DNA from: Linum tenue | Taxonomy: Eukaryota; Streptophyta; Magnoliopsida; Malpighiales; Linaceae | DNA: 64,000 nucleotides | Assembly: GCA_946122785.1 (NCBI GenBank) | Contig: CAMGYJ010000004.1 | Location: forward strand, 24,936,188-25,000,187 | Reading direction: 5' to 3' | Part shown: positions 44,953-54,297 of the stretch, piece by piece | Position numbering within the stretch: position 1 is the stretch's first letter | Layout of the letters: each line of letters starts with the position of its first letter | The notes under the pieces: generated by a model | What the model was told of the DNA's origin: nothing | Seen by the model: the letters and a program-made list of their open reading frames with translations, nothing else | The model's database searches: none | Position numbers and translations under genes: made by a program

Positions 44953-45479
44953 TGATTCGGACCCAAATGTACACATTTTACCTCTCATTTATTATTCCTT
45001 TTACTCCAAAATGTTTCCTTGTGATTGTTTTGATACTTTTCTGGTCCTAGCACGTGTGGAAGGGTCGAGGTCAAATTTTGGGGTAATTGGAGGTTAAAAA
45101 GCACAAAAACCGAAGAGAAGTCCGAAGTCGTAACAGTGAAGTGTAGGCGTCCAGGAAGCAGCCGTAGTTCACGGTCAAACAAGGGAGTTCACAGTCTCCT
45201 AAGACCGTGAACTGGAGCCACAAACCGTGAACATCGAGCAGTCCAGCGAGGTTTCAGAGGTTACTAACGCAAAGGGAGTTCACGGTCGCTAAGACCGTGA
45301 ACCCAGGAGAGTGAAGCGGTAGGTTTTGGAGACGACTGAGTTCACGGGCGCGTTTAGGTGTTCACGGCCATAGACTGGCCAACGTGTCCGTGAACCGCTC
45401 ACTTTCAGGTAAATACGATGACAACAACGGGGAGAGAGAAAAGGAGAGCTGGTATCTGGAGAGAAATTCAATTCCCTCT
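44953..45479 (+). repeat. Ath4 5' LTR, first part
   Basis: Contains the TTCACGG palindrome cluster (45166-45400). Interrupted at CCTCT (45475-45479) by Chr1. Confidence 0.88.
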
Positions 45480-46476
45480 TGATATGATCGCAATTCATCA
45501 ACATTTCAAGCTATTATGGCCTTTGACGCAATCATTCTCAACCATCTTGAAATGCCCGGGATTTTGGTTAAGTGTTTCTGACGATTCGGGGTGGCTACTT
45601 TGGAGGGTTAGTCCTTCCAAATGGGACGATGAAAATGCGAAAGGAAGCTGTGGAATTCAAGTCAAGGTGTTCCTATACAAGTTCAATGACTTATCTAGGA
45701 CAGAACAAGTTTCTAAGCCTAGTAACTACATCCCTCAAGATGCTATGCTGAATCTGGAAAATGACTTGGTTTGCTGGGATTTGACCAAGGCAGGAGACTG
45801 TTTCGGGTTACCACTTTGGAGCTCGTGCTCGAGCCAATGGAGTCACCTTCGGAGGGAGCTGATGGAGGGGATGAAGAGCCTGAAACATGTTAAAGAGAGG
45901 ACTGGAGTTGGATGATCACGACGGAATGTGGAAGTCCTCGCACGAAAGCCTCCAAGGTGCTGTGGACTCCGTTTGGATCACTTGAGTGGGAAGTTGTTTG
46001 CTTGTACGGAAAGAAAGATTGTTAGCCGAGTTTCATTTACCTTGTTTAACTTGGATTTCCTTCTTTGTTTGTTCTTTGGGTTTATGTTAATTGTCCTTAT
46101 TAGAGTAGTAGTGGGAGTAGGATTCAGTAGTCTATTTAAAGTGCCAAAGTTCCACGTTTGTAAGCAGAGAAGTTTTAATTAAAAACCCAAGTTCATAGAG
46201 TTTGTTCACTCGTGAATTGTCCTTGCTTGCCGGAGATCAATATTGCAATCAAGCGAGCTCAGTATCGAATGAGTAATCCCCTCATTCGTGGTCGAGTTTC
46301 GAACTGAAATTCGAGCAAGCCTCTTCCCCGATTCGTGTGTTGAAGTTGCTTGACGAATACCACCATACAAACACCCTGCTGCTACGTTGGGAACTTTGGT
46401 TAAAGACCACCCAATTTTAGGTTTCACGGAAGCAGCGCTACTCAGTAGTTGAGCAAAGCCGGTTTTTCTCATAACA
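45480..46476 (+). repeat. Chr1 5' LTR
   Basis: TATA-like ctatttaaag lies at 46132-46141. The U3 part before it carries an open frame (45484-45915) that starts at the fifth base of the LTR. Confidence 0.92.
46132..46141 (+). promoter_or_regulatory. Chr1 LTR TATA box
   Basis: ctatttaaag, also at 49702-49711 in the 3' LTR. The solo relative has the same ten bases at 53705-53714 on the minus strand. It places the U3 ORF upstream of transcription start. Confidence 0.6.
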
Positions 46477-46478
46477 AG

Positions 46479-46491
46479 TGGCATCATCACC
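46479..46491 (+). other. Chr1 primer-binding site, non-standard
   Basis: TGGCATCATCACC in the position of the usual Met-i site TGGTATCAGAGCC, with four changes. Located two bases after the LTR. Confidence 0.55.
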
Positions 46492-46647
46492 TCGTTCAAC
46501 ACAGTGGACAAGACTAAGGAAATCGTCGCGGGAACGACGCATTGGACACGATCTAAGGGTCCTGTTTCAAGTGACCCTGCTGTTTGAAGAAGCAAAACAG
46601 AGGCAGTTGCAGAGTCGGACGAAGAGGTACGAATTGACAAGCACGAA

Positions 46648-47286
46648 ATGGCTGGACAGCAAATTAATATGACGGAGCTACTGCAAACCCTCAGAGCCGA
46701 GATGGGTATCCTTTTCCAAGCACAGGTTGACAGGTTAGACCAAAAATTAGAGCAGCAAGCTCGAAGACTTGATGCTCTGACTCTGCCGGAACCGCGACAA
46801 GATAGGGAGCAGGATCACGTCGGCGGAGATAACGCCCTCATCACCAGAATTCAAAACCTGGAGCAGCAACTTGTTGGAACCGAGCCCGATCGAGGAAACC
46901 AAAGGAGGCCACCGGACGAGGAGCAGGGCACCATCTCCGAATTGCGGGGTATTAAGCTCGCAATTCCGCCCTTTCAGGGAACGAACAGCGCGTCGACGTA
47001 CTTGGATTGGGAGCGCAAGATTTCGTTGTTCTTCCCATGCGGAGAATATACCGAACCTCAGAAAGTGACCCTCGCCACTTATGAGTTCTCTGATTACGCC
47101 GCGCAATGGTGGGAAAGAGTTCAAACCCGACGTCGGCAGAATCTCCAACCAGAGGTCACTACTTGGACGGAGCTGCGAGGTCTTATGCGTGAACGATTTG
47201 TACCTGGGTATTATCAACGAGAATTGCACGAGGCGTTGCAAGGATTAAAGCAAGGCTCGCGTTCTGTCGAAGACTACTTCCGTTAG
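46648..47286 (+). CDS. Chr1 gag, N-terminal part up to an amber codon
   Basis: 212 codons of capsid-type gag: a Gln-rich coiled start (FQAQVDRLDQKLEQQARRLD), then KLAIPPFQGTNSASTYLDWE, SDYAAQWWERVQ and LRGLMRERFVPGYYQRELHE. It ends at TAG 47284-47286, after which the same frame continues with the rest of gag. Relatives have a sense codon here, so this is a point mutation or a readthrough site. The ATG at 46648 is the first in frame and fits gag starts of related elements. Confidence 0.85.
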   Translation: MAGQQINMTELLQTLRAEMGILFQAQVDRLDQKLEQQARRLDALTLPEPRQDREQDHVGGDNALITRIQNLEQQLVGTEPDRGNQRRPPDEEQGTISELRGIKLAIPPFQGTNSASTYLDWERKISLFFPCGEYTEPQKVTLATYEFSDYAAQWWERVQTRRRQNLQPEVTTWTELRGLMRERFVPGYYQRELHEALQGLKQGSRSVEDYFR

Positions 47287-48300
47287 CTCGAGCTGCTCAT
47301 GATGCGTGCTGACATCAGGGAGGATCGCGAGGCAACCATTGCTCGCTTTCTCCACGGATTAAACCGAGAAATTCGCCAAGAAGTTGAACTGAGGACGTTT
47401 GTGGACTTAGAGGAAGTCGTCCATATGGCAATCAAGGTAGAAAAGCACTTCAAGTCTATGTCGGGAAGACGATTCCCACCTGCCAACAAGTCGAATGCGG
47501 ATGCTGCTGCAAATTCTGGGTTAACACCACCACGAGTTGAGGCTGAGAAACCAACCTTCTCCCGCAATCAGCAACTAAAGCCCGAAGGATCGAGTGCGAA
47601 CATACAGTGCTTCAAGTGTTTCGGGCGTGGATATAAAGATAATCAATGCCCCAATAAGAAAGCGCTGGTGCTTCGTGACGGTGAGTATTATTCAGAAGAA
47701 GAAGAGGAGAAGCCTAGGGGAGCTTTAATTGACTCCGAAGGCGACGAAATAGATGAGGAGATCCTGATCACCGACCCACCACCAGGCAAGCTCTTCGGTG
47801 TAAACAGGAGGGCCCTTACAACGGCAGCCTATGCTGATAACGATCAACGAGAGAACTTGTTCCAATCTCGCTGCGTCGTTAATGGCCGCGTATTGTCTGT
47901 AATCATCGACGGAGGTAGTTGTGCAAACGTCGTTAGCCTGGATATCGTTAAAAAGCTTGGATTGACAACAAGTAAACACCTGGAACCGTATAATATGCAC
48001 TGGCTCACTGATTCTGGAGCGATCAAAGTGAATAAACAAGCCCGCGTTCCATTCGAAATTGGCGAGTACAGAGATGAATTGGTGTTCGACGTCGCTCCTA
48101 TGCAGGCAACACACCTTCTCTTAGGGAGGCTGTGGCAATTTGACCGCGGAACATGTCATTTCGGTGGCACTAATTGCTACCGGCTAAAACAGGGCAACCG
48201 GAGCTTCCTACTAAAGCCATTATCGCCGGCAGACGGTCGCGCCGATCAACGCCAGATGGAAGCCAATCGAGGACAGGGGAGGGACGAGTCCAACTGCACT
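47287..48300 (+). CDS. Chr1 gag C-terminus and aspartic protease
   Basis: Same frame as gag. LELLMMRADIREDREATIAR and FLHGLNREIRQEVEL complete the capsid. The zinc knuckle reads CFKCFGRGYKDNQC, with Tyr where the zinc-binding His belongs. The protease has the active site IIDGGSCANVVS and HLLLGRLWQFDR, the usual chromovirus pattern. After about 48230 the expected RT lead-in breaks down and the unknown region begins. Gag would package RNA and the protease would mature it. Confidence 0.88.
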
Positions 48301-49485
48301 AGCTTGATGGTGCGAAGAATCATGTTGACGGCGTACAAACGGGAACGAGTTCCACGCCGTCGACGATCCAAGCTGCTCTGCCACTATCCACCGAAGCAGA
48401 GCAGGAGAGAGGGCGAATTGGGTAGCCCTCTAGGGGTCAACACGACGCAACCCGCGGAGACCGTTGCACTCTATACCACCCAAGGAAGCTCTCCTCTTGG
48501 CTCATTGGAGTCGGTTCTCACTGTGTTGCAGGATTGCAATCGAGTCCCAACTCCTCTGCAAAAGCTCGAACATGAGCAAAAGTCTGGTGAATGGGATGGC
48601 ACAGCTGCGAAGGAATTAACGCAAACTAGTGTTGCTGAGTCATTGGAGAAGGGAGTTGGCAGCTGTAGGAAGATTCCCTTGATGCCGAGGTTCCCTGATA
48701 AGGAAATGCCCAAAACGAATTCGCACTTCCTGGGTTCTTCCATTTTGAACCTAGCGGCTGGCGGGAAAAGGGCGGTCGTCGAATGGGCAACGACGGAGCC
48801 AAATCGGATCCTGGGACTGGAGCATAATTTCAATTGGTGGCATGGTGAAGCTCTGGGAAGCAGTGGATTGGAATGGCGATTCCCAAATCAAAAAGCCCCA
48901 ATTCCAATGGTGGTGAACTCTATTGTAAGTTTCCAGAACTGCGAGGTTAGACACCCTGTTTTTTATCCGATTTGGGATCAGTTCTGCGAAAGGTTTGGGC
49001 AACGGAAGGCCAAGGCTTTGAGGGCAAAGCCTTTTTATGGGAAGGGGCCTGATATGATCGCAGTTCATCAACATTTCAAGCTATTATGGCCTTTGACGCA
49101 ATCATTCTCCACCATCTTGAAATGCCCGGGATTTTGGTTAAGTGTTTCTGACGATTCGGGGTGGCTACTTTGGAGGGTTAGTCCTTCCAAATGGGACGAT
49201 GAAAATGCGAAAGGAAGCTGTGGAATTCAAGTCAAGGTGTTCCTATACAAGTTCAATGACTTATCTAGGACAGAACAATTTTCTAAGCCTAGTAACTACA
49301 TCCCTCAAGATGCTATGCTGAATCTGGAAAATGACTTGGTTTGCTGGGATTTGACCAAGGCAGGAGACTGTTTCGGGTTACCACTTTGGAGCTCGTACTC
49401 GAGCCAATGGAGTCACCTTCGGAGGGAGCTGATGGAGGGGATGAAGAGCCTGAAACATGTTAAAGAGAGGACTGGAGTTGGATGA
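48301..49485 (+). CDS. Chr1 unrecognised ORF running through the polypurine tract into the 3' LTR
   Basis: Open and in frame with gag-protease for 394 codons. The first part (to 49049) is basic, then mixed, ending in a Trp/Phe-rich stretch (EVRHPVFYPIWDQFCERFGQ). It crosses the LTR start at 49050, and the last 143 codons (ATG 49054 to TGA 49485) lie in U3, with WLSVSDDSGWLLWRVSPSKW and KVFLYKFNDLS. No RT, RNase H or integrase motif is present and I know no family for it. The 5' LTR holds the same U3 frame (45484-45915), and a diverged solo LTR holds a clear homologue (54007-54288). It could be captured host sequence or an accessory gene. Where translation starts is unknown: it may be made only as a tail of the polyprotein. 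Confidence 0.65.
   Translation, partial: SLMVRRIMLTAYKRERVPRRRRSKLLCHYPPKQSRREGELGSPLGVNTTQPAETVALYTTQGSSPLGSLESVLTVLQDCNRVPTPLQKLEHEQKSGEWDGTAAKELTQTSVAESLEKGVGSCRKIPLMPRFPDKEMPKTNSHFLGSSILNLAAGGKRAVVEWATTEPNRILGLEHNFNWWHGEALGSSGLEWRFPNQKAPIPMVVNSIVSFQNCEVRHPVFYPIWDQFCERFGQRKAKALRAKPFYGKGPDMIAVHQHFKLLWPLTQSFSTILKCPGFWLSVSDDSGWLLWRVSPSKWDDENAKGSCGIQVKVFLYKFNDLSRTEQFSKPSNYIPQDAMLNLENDLVCWDLTKAGDCFGLPLWSSYSSQWSHLRRELMEGMKSLKHVKERTGVG
49031..49049 (+). other. Chr1 polypurine tract, inside the coding frame
   Basis: tttttatgggaaggggcc adjoins the 3' LTR start TGATATG and is read through by the unknown ORF. Confidence 0.75.
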
Positions 49486-50046
49486 TCACGACGGAATGTG
49501 GAAGTCCTCGCACGAAAGCCTCCAAGGTGCCGTGGACTCCGTTTGGATCACTTGAGTGGGAAGTTGTTTGCTTGTACGGAAAGAAAGATTGTTAGCCGAG
49601 TTTCATTTACCTTGTTTAACTTGGATTTCCTTCTTTGTTTGTTCTTTGGGTTTATGTTAATTGTCCTTATTAGAGTAGTAGTGGGAGTAGGATTCAGTAG
49701 TCTATTTAAAGTGCCAAAGTTCCACGTTTGTAAGCAGAGAAGTTTTAATTAAAAACCCAAGTTCATAGAGTTTGTTCACTCGTGAATTGTCCTTGCTTGC
49801 CGGAGATCAATATTGCAATAAAGCGAGCTCAGTATCGAATGAGGAATCCCCTCATTCGTGGTCGAGTTGCGAACTGAAATTCGAGCAAGCGTCTTCCCCG
49901 ATTCGTGTGTTGAAGTTGCTTGACGAATACCATCATACAAACACCCTGCTGCTACGTTGGGAACTTTGGTTAAAGACCACCCAATTTTAGGTTTCACGGA
50001 AGCAGCACTACTATGTAGTTGAGCAAAGCCGGTTTTTCTCATAACA
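49050..50046 (+). repeat. Chr1 3' LTR
   Basis: 997 bp, the same length as the 5' LTR. Four substitutions fall within the U3 frame, three of which change an amino acid. Confidence 0.92.
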
Positions 50047-50051
50047 CCTCT

Positions 50052-50084
50052 CTAGGGTTTGCCCAAAAACACCAAAGGAGAGTT

Positions 50085-50162
<78 letters not shown>

Positions 50163-51134
50163 AGAGTGATCATGGAGCATCATTGGAGGCTTGGGGGGAT
50201 CTTGAAGACAAGGATTCAAGCCTAGAAGAATAAAAAGAAGATCTTGAGCTCAAATTTGTAATCTCTCTCTTCTCTCTCTAGAAACTCACTCTTTTCTCTT
50301 GGTTGTTGTAGATCCCTAACTAATACTTTGTAATTACTTGTTTAGATTGAATGATTTTGTATGGGTTTGCATCAATTTGTGTATTAGAGGTGTTTTCATG
50401 GTGATTGTGCTTAGTTGTGCTTTCCAAATCTTGTGTGCTTGCCTAACCTAGATTAGAGAAAAACCACACCTTTTTAGGTAGGCTTAAAAAGCTTGATTTT
50501 CCTAGGTACTTTGTGCCCCTACTATCTGGGTTAGAGATAAGCATCCCCCTTGACTCAAGTTTGCATCTAGGTTGGTCGTGATAAAGCTGCTCAAACTCCG
50601 GTTTGAGGGAGAGACCTAGGAAACCCTTAGAGACTGAGTGAGAGGATCGATTCCATGACAAATCGATATCTAGTGAATCCATCCCGTGACAAATGGATCA
50701 CTAGTTGCTCCTCCCAGCGGTTCCTCTAGAAATCGTGAGTGGATCAGTCCCATGAGAAATCGATCGCTAGTGAATTGATTCCATGACAAATCGATCGCTA
50801 GTTGCTCACCCTCGCGGTTCACAACCACCTACACCACACGACTACATTCAATCCGGCGAGTCATGGTAGCTAGTTAGGGGGAAGCAACTCTTGGGTGAAG
50901 CTCCCTTAGTTAGAATTTTCCTTTATTTACTTTTCTTTTCTTGTTTAGTTTGTAGTTCCATTAGTTCTAAACCCAAAATTTGCTTGCTAGATAACAACCT
51001 AAATGATTGAAGTAGGGGTACATGGATCGGCCTGGATTGATAATTAAAACTTACTTGCCCTACGCTGCTCCCCTCTAGAGTTTAAAAACTTGGGCTCTAG
51101 AGGGGATTTCTAGTGTGTTGTTTTGTGTGAGTCA
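50052..51134 (+). repeat. Ath4 5' LTR, second part, with microsatellites
   Basis: Resumes at ctagggtttg after the CCTCT copy. A (TG)n run followed by (AG)n at 50090-50160 makes this LTR longer than its partner. Short repeats of aaatcgatcgctagt/aaatcgatatctagtg occur at 50640-50810. It ends GTGTGAGTCA. Confidence 0.88.
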
Positions 51135-51140
51135 AGTTTT

Positions 51141-51157
51141 TGGCACCGTTGAGGGGA
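51141..51157 (+). other. Ath4 primer-binding site (altered tRNA-Asp)
   Basis: TGGCACCGTTGAGGGGA differs from the standard Asp site TGGCGCCGTTGCCGGGG at a few positions. Confidence 0.65.
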
Positions 51158-51337
51158 ACCGCGGTCCATTTTATTGCAAAGGTCGCTTAGTGTTACTCTA
51201 GCATTTCTATCTTGCCTTTTTGTTCGTGTTTTATGTTTTGTGTTGTGTTTTGTTTACCCACTCTTCGTCTCGATGGGTGGTTTGTGTTTGTTTGTTTGAT
51301 TTTTTTTTTGTGTTTTTGTTTGTGTAGGTTATGAATC

Positions 51338-52291
51338 ATGGATCCCAATAGCTTCTGCAATAGGTGGGGGTATCCACAACCACCCGAATGGGGGTACCCC
51401 GGAGCTTCATGGAGTGAACAAGAAGGGGGAAGCCAAGGATCCGGGTTCTATTACCAACCCCCCTTCCAAGAAGAACAACCATAACATTGGGGGTATGAAG
51501 AGGCATCCCCATATCAAGAAGATTTCCATCCACAACCCGAGGAGAAATCCAAGTTGGAGTTGGCCATGGAAGCCTTCATGGGAGAATCATCAAGACCATT
51601 TGCCACTCCACAACCGGAGCTAAAGAGAAACTAGGAGCTCATGGTGGAGAAAATTTCCCGGGGTACCGATGAGGGATGCTCCAATTTGGACCTTCCCATC
51701 GCCGGTCCTATCGACTCAACCTATCTTCGGGAGGCGGAGGAGCTCAGTCAACGCACGAAGAGGCAAAGAGAGCTTGTTGAGCAAGCATGTGCACAACTTG
51801 CTCACAATCGTCTCCCGTCATTTGAAGAAGAGAAAGAGGAGGTCGAAGAGGCAAGCCATGAGACCTTTGGAAGAACGAGCTCCGACATGGATTTCCAACC
51901 CCTCCCTCCTCCCGGTTTGGCACTAGAAGAGAAAGTGGCACGAGCTTGTGAAATCTATCGCCTCTCATTATTGGAGGAGGAGAAGGAGGTTGAAGGAGCG
52001 ATCAATGACAACTGTGTGGAGCAAGAAGAAATCTCCCCGGAGAGCTCCCGTGGTGAGGATGAACAAAAAGGTTGCATTGATGACTCCAGTCACTTTCCCC
52101 TTCCCGTAAGAAACTTTGAAGACCAAGACACGAGTGTGGAGGAGCAAGAGACTTCCTTCGATGACCTTGCATGGCATCTTGCCGTCAAATTCGTGCTTGG
52201 AGGCATGAAGAAGAAGGAGAAAGAAGAGGAGGAAGAAAGCATTGAAGAGGGGAAAGATTTTAAGTGTTCCCAAGGGGAGGAAATTGAATAA
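51338..52291 (+). pseudogene. Ath4 acidic ORF in gag position, two in-frame stops
   Basis: Starts MDPNSFCNRWGYPQPPEWGY, a Trp/Tyr/Pro/Gln-rich segment. TAA (51482-51484) and TAG (51632-51634) interrupt one continuous frame. The open part from 51641 is 216 residues, very Glu/Lys-rich and probably coiled (LEEKVARACEIYRLSLLEEE, KKKEKEEEEESIEEG). There is no capsid, zinc knuckle, protease or RT motif. Its position suggests a shortened gag-related or accessory protein of a non-autonomous Athila group. Function unknown. Confidence 0.6.
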
Positions 52292-52339
52292 GAAGGGAGG
52301 TTGAGTAAGAAGTAGAAGGAGCAAGTGAGGTCCAAGATG

Positions 52340-52698
52340 AAAACGAGGTCGTGGTGGATGAAGCTTCTACAAGTTACAAGTGCGAACAAAGCTTTCCACC
52401 CGACCTCGATGCGCTTTTGGAGAAGGACCCATTTACGGCTCTTTGCCAAGACAAGGCCAAACCATCGGCGATCCCTCTTGGTGGATGCGATGGTGGTAAA
52501 TCGATGATGCATTACATGGTGTGGGGCAAAGAGAAGAAGGAAGAAGAAAAGAAGAAGAGGTCTCGTGGGTGGAGCCCCAAAGCCAATCAAGTTCAAGAGC
52601 CCTCAATCATGGACTCGTTCAATGCTCGTGACTTGAGACATCACCTCACTGACAAGAACCTCAACTTCAAGGAGGTTCTTGGACGGACCAAAACTTGA
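52340..52698 (+). CDS. Ath4 second short ORF (continuation in another frame)
   Basis: 115 codons from ATG 52351: SYKCEQSFPPDLDALLEKDP, GGKSMMHYMVWGKEKKEEEK, then a basic tail ending NFKEVLGRTKT. It probably continues the acidic protein after a frameshift between 52290 and 52340. It stops about 40 bases before the post-pol landmark gcgcttggcgggaggcaacc (52731-52750). No known domain. Confidence 0.5.
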
Positions 52699-53413
52699 AG
52701 AGCAACCGTCCAGCTCACGACGTTAATAAAGCGCTTGGCGGGAGGCAACCCAACCATCAACGGTTTGCATCTCTTTTCCTTTCAATCAGACGACCAATGG
52801 ATATATTTTGGTGGTATGTTGCCGTCTCCTTGCTATTCCGGATCTCACTCTCCCTCCGCTCCCGAACACCAACATTCCCCACTATCCGGTAATATCGATC
52901 TACTTCCCTATTTTACGCCATTGAGGGCAATGTCGAGCTTAAGTGTGTGTGTGTGTGTTGGGGGGGGGGGGGCTAGTCCATTATGCATGTGTGTAAATGT
53001 TTGGTGTGATTTTGAATGCTTGGAGCCTTGATGTATGCCCAAATTTGAAAAAATTTGAGGGCTCCAAGCAATGCTTGTTCAAAGGCCGGTTGGATGATGA
53101 ATCTCGTGCTTATTTGGCATCATTCTTGAATTGTTGCATATAGTCGAGTGCATCCTATTAAGATGACTGAGAGTGCATTAGGATTGTGCGAGGACTTAGT
53201 TCTCATGTGTGCTTAAATGAATGGGATGTCTTGACTTGGTTACTCTTCGATTACAATCGCCATGCATCGAGTTTGTGAATGTGGAATAGACGATTGGGCG
53301 GCTAGTTAGCCTGTGAGTTTTGAGCCAATCGTTTTCTTCTGGTGTGATAGTTCCCTCTCACCATGGTGTGTATCATCACAGTTGTCATTAGCGAGTAGGA
53401 TGGAGGCATAGGA
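52699..53413 (+). other. Ath4 3' UTR, first part
   Basis: Contains the post-pol landmark (52731) and ccattgagggcaatgtc (52918), plus a TG microsatellite and a poly-G run (52944-52973). Non-coding. Confidence 0.75.
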
Positions 53414-54292
53414 TAATACGAGCTCAGTTGTGCTTGTTAGGAATCAATACGTGAAACTCGATTCTCCTTCAATGAAACTTGAATTTCAACAACTTAAAAC
53501 GAAAATAAAACGGACCAAAGGTGCAACTTCACACTTGGGAAGAGGCTCGATTGGTTTAAGTCGAAGCTCGGCCACGATTGATTTGGTTTCAATCGATACG
53601 AAGCAAACTCGCTGCTGGGACGCAACCAACACACAAGTATTTGGTGACAATGGTCACAACTTTTCATTCAATCAAAAACTACCTTTTTACACGAGGTTCT
53701 CAATCTTTAAATAGACAAACACAACCTAATTTGAACTCTAAACAAACAAGGAAATCGAATTCTAATTCTAACATAACAAGGAAACAGAATCCAAGCTTAA
53801 AAAGGTAATAAACTTTAGTTACTTCCTGCCCAAGCTGCTGCCTTCCTGCACAAGTAACAATATCAGCCTTCATAGCATCTTTAGAGCTCTCGATCGGGGC
53901 CTTCTAGGGAGGTTCGATCCAAACCAGCTTCAGTCGTTTGCTCTCCTGCACTTGTAGAATAAGTTCCAACTCCCTCTTTCCTTCGTTGATTCCCCAGTTG
54001 CATTTACTAAGCCTCCAGTTTCACCATAGCAACTTGGAACTCCTGAAAACGACTCCAAATCAATCGATATCGCTTGGACAATGCTTCAAACGTATAGAGG
54101 AACATTTGAAGTTCAATTATACACCATTTTCCCGTGATTCCATCCACCAGTATGTAAGAAATGAACCCGTAAAGTAGGCACCATGAAATGACCCAAACAC
54201 TTAGCCAAATCCTTCCTTTTTTCCTTCCAACGTTGATTGATCTTTTGGCGAGTAATTGGGTCGTAATTAGGGCATATTTGAGGATCATATCA
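53414..54292 (-). mobile_element. Solo LTR related to Chr1, inserted in the Ath4 3' UTR
   Basis: On the minus strand it starts TGATATGATCC (compare TGATATGATCG in Chr1) and ends CTCGTATTA, where CA has become TA. The target duplication TAGGA is exact (53409-53413, 54293-54297). The TATA element ctatttaaag is shared with Chr1. Overall sequence is strongly diverged from the Chr1 LTR, so it is a different family of the same lineage. Confidence 0.82.
54007..54288 (-). CDS. U3 ORF of the solo LTR, homologue of the Chr1 LTR ORF
   Basis: The ATG lies at the fifth base of the LTR, exactly as in Chr1. The frame is 93 codons against 143. Shared positions include WLSV, a following C/W-LL pair, D...G..C.I and FLY.F..LS, in the same order and spacing as in Chr1 (residues ~30-75). 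The product is hydrophobic in the middle (VWVISWCLLYGFISYILV). Conservation of frame and start between diverged LTRs suggests that the ORF is an ancestral part of U3. Function unknown. Confidence 0.6.
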   Translation of the reverse strand: MILKYALITTQLLAKRSINVGRKKGRIWLSVWVISWCLLYGFISYILVDGITGKWCIIELQMFLYTFEALSKRYRLIWSRFQEFQVAMVKLEA

Positions 54293-54297
54293 TAGGA

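Larger units (their letters stand above)
45480..50046 (+). mobile_element. Chr1: young gag-protease element with an ORF extending into its LTR
   Basis: The LTRs (45480-46476 and 49050-50046, 997 bp each) start TGATATGATCGCA and end TCTCATAACA. The target duplication CCTCT is exact (45475-45479, 50047-50051). The LTRs differ at roughly a dozen sites. The internal 2.57 kb encodes gag and protease of chromovirus type and then an unrecognised region in place of RT, RNase H and integrase. It must rely on another element for copying. Confidence 0.93.
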
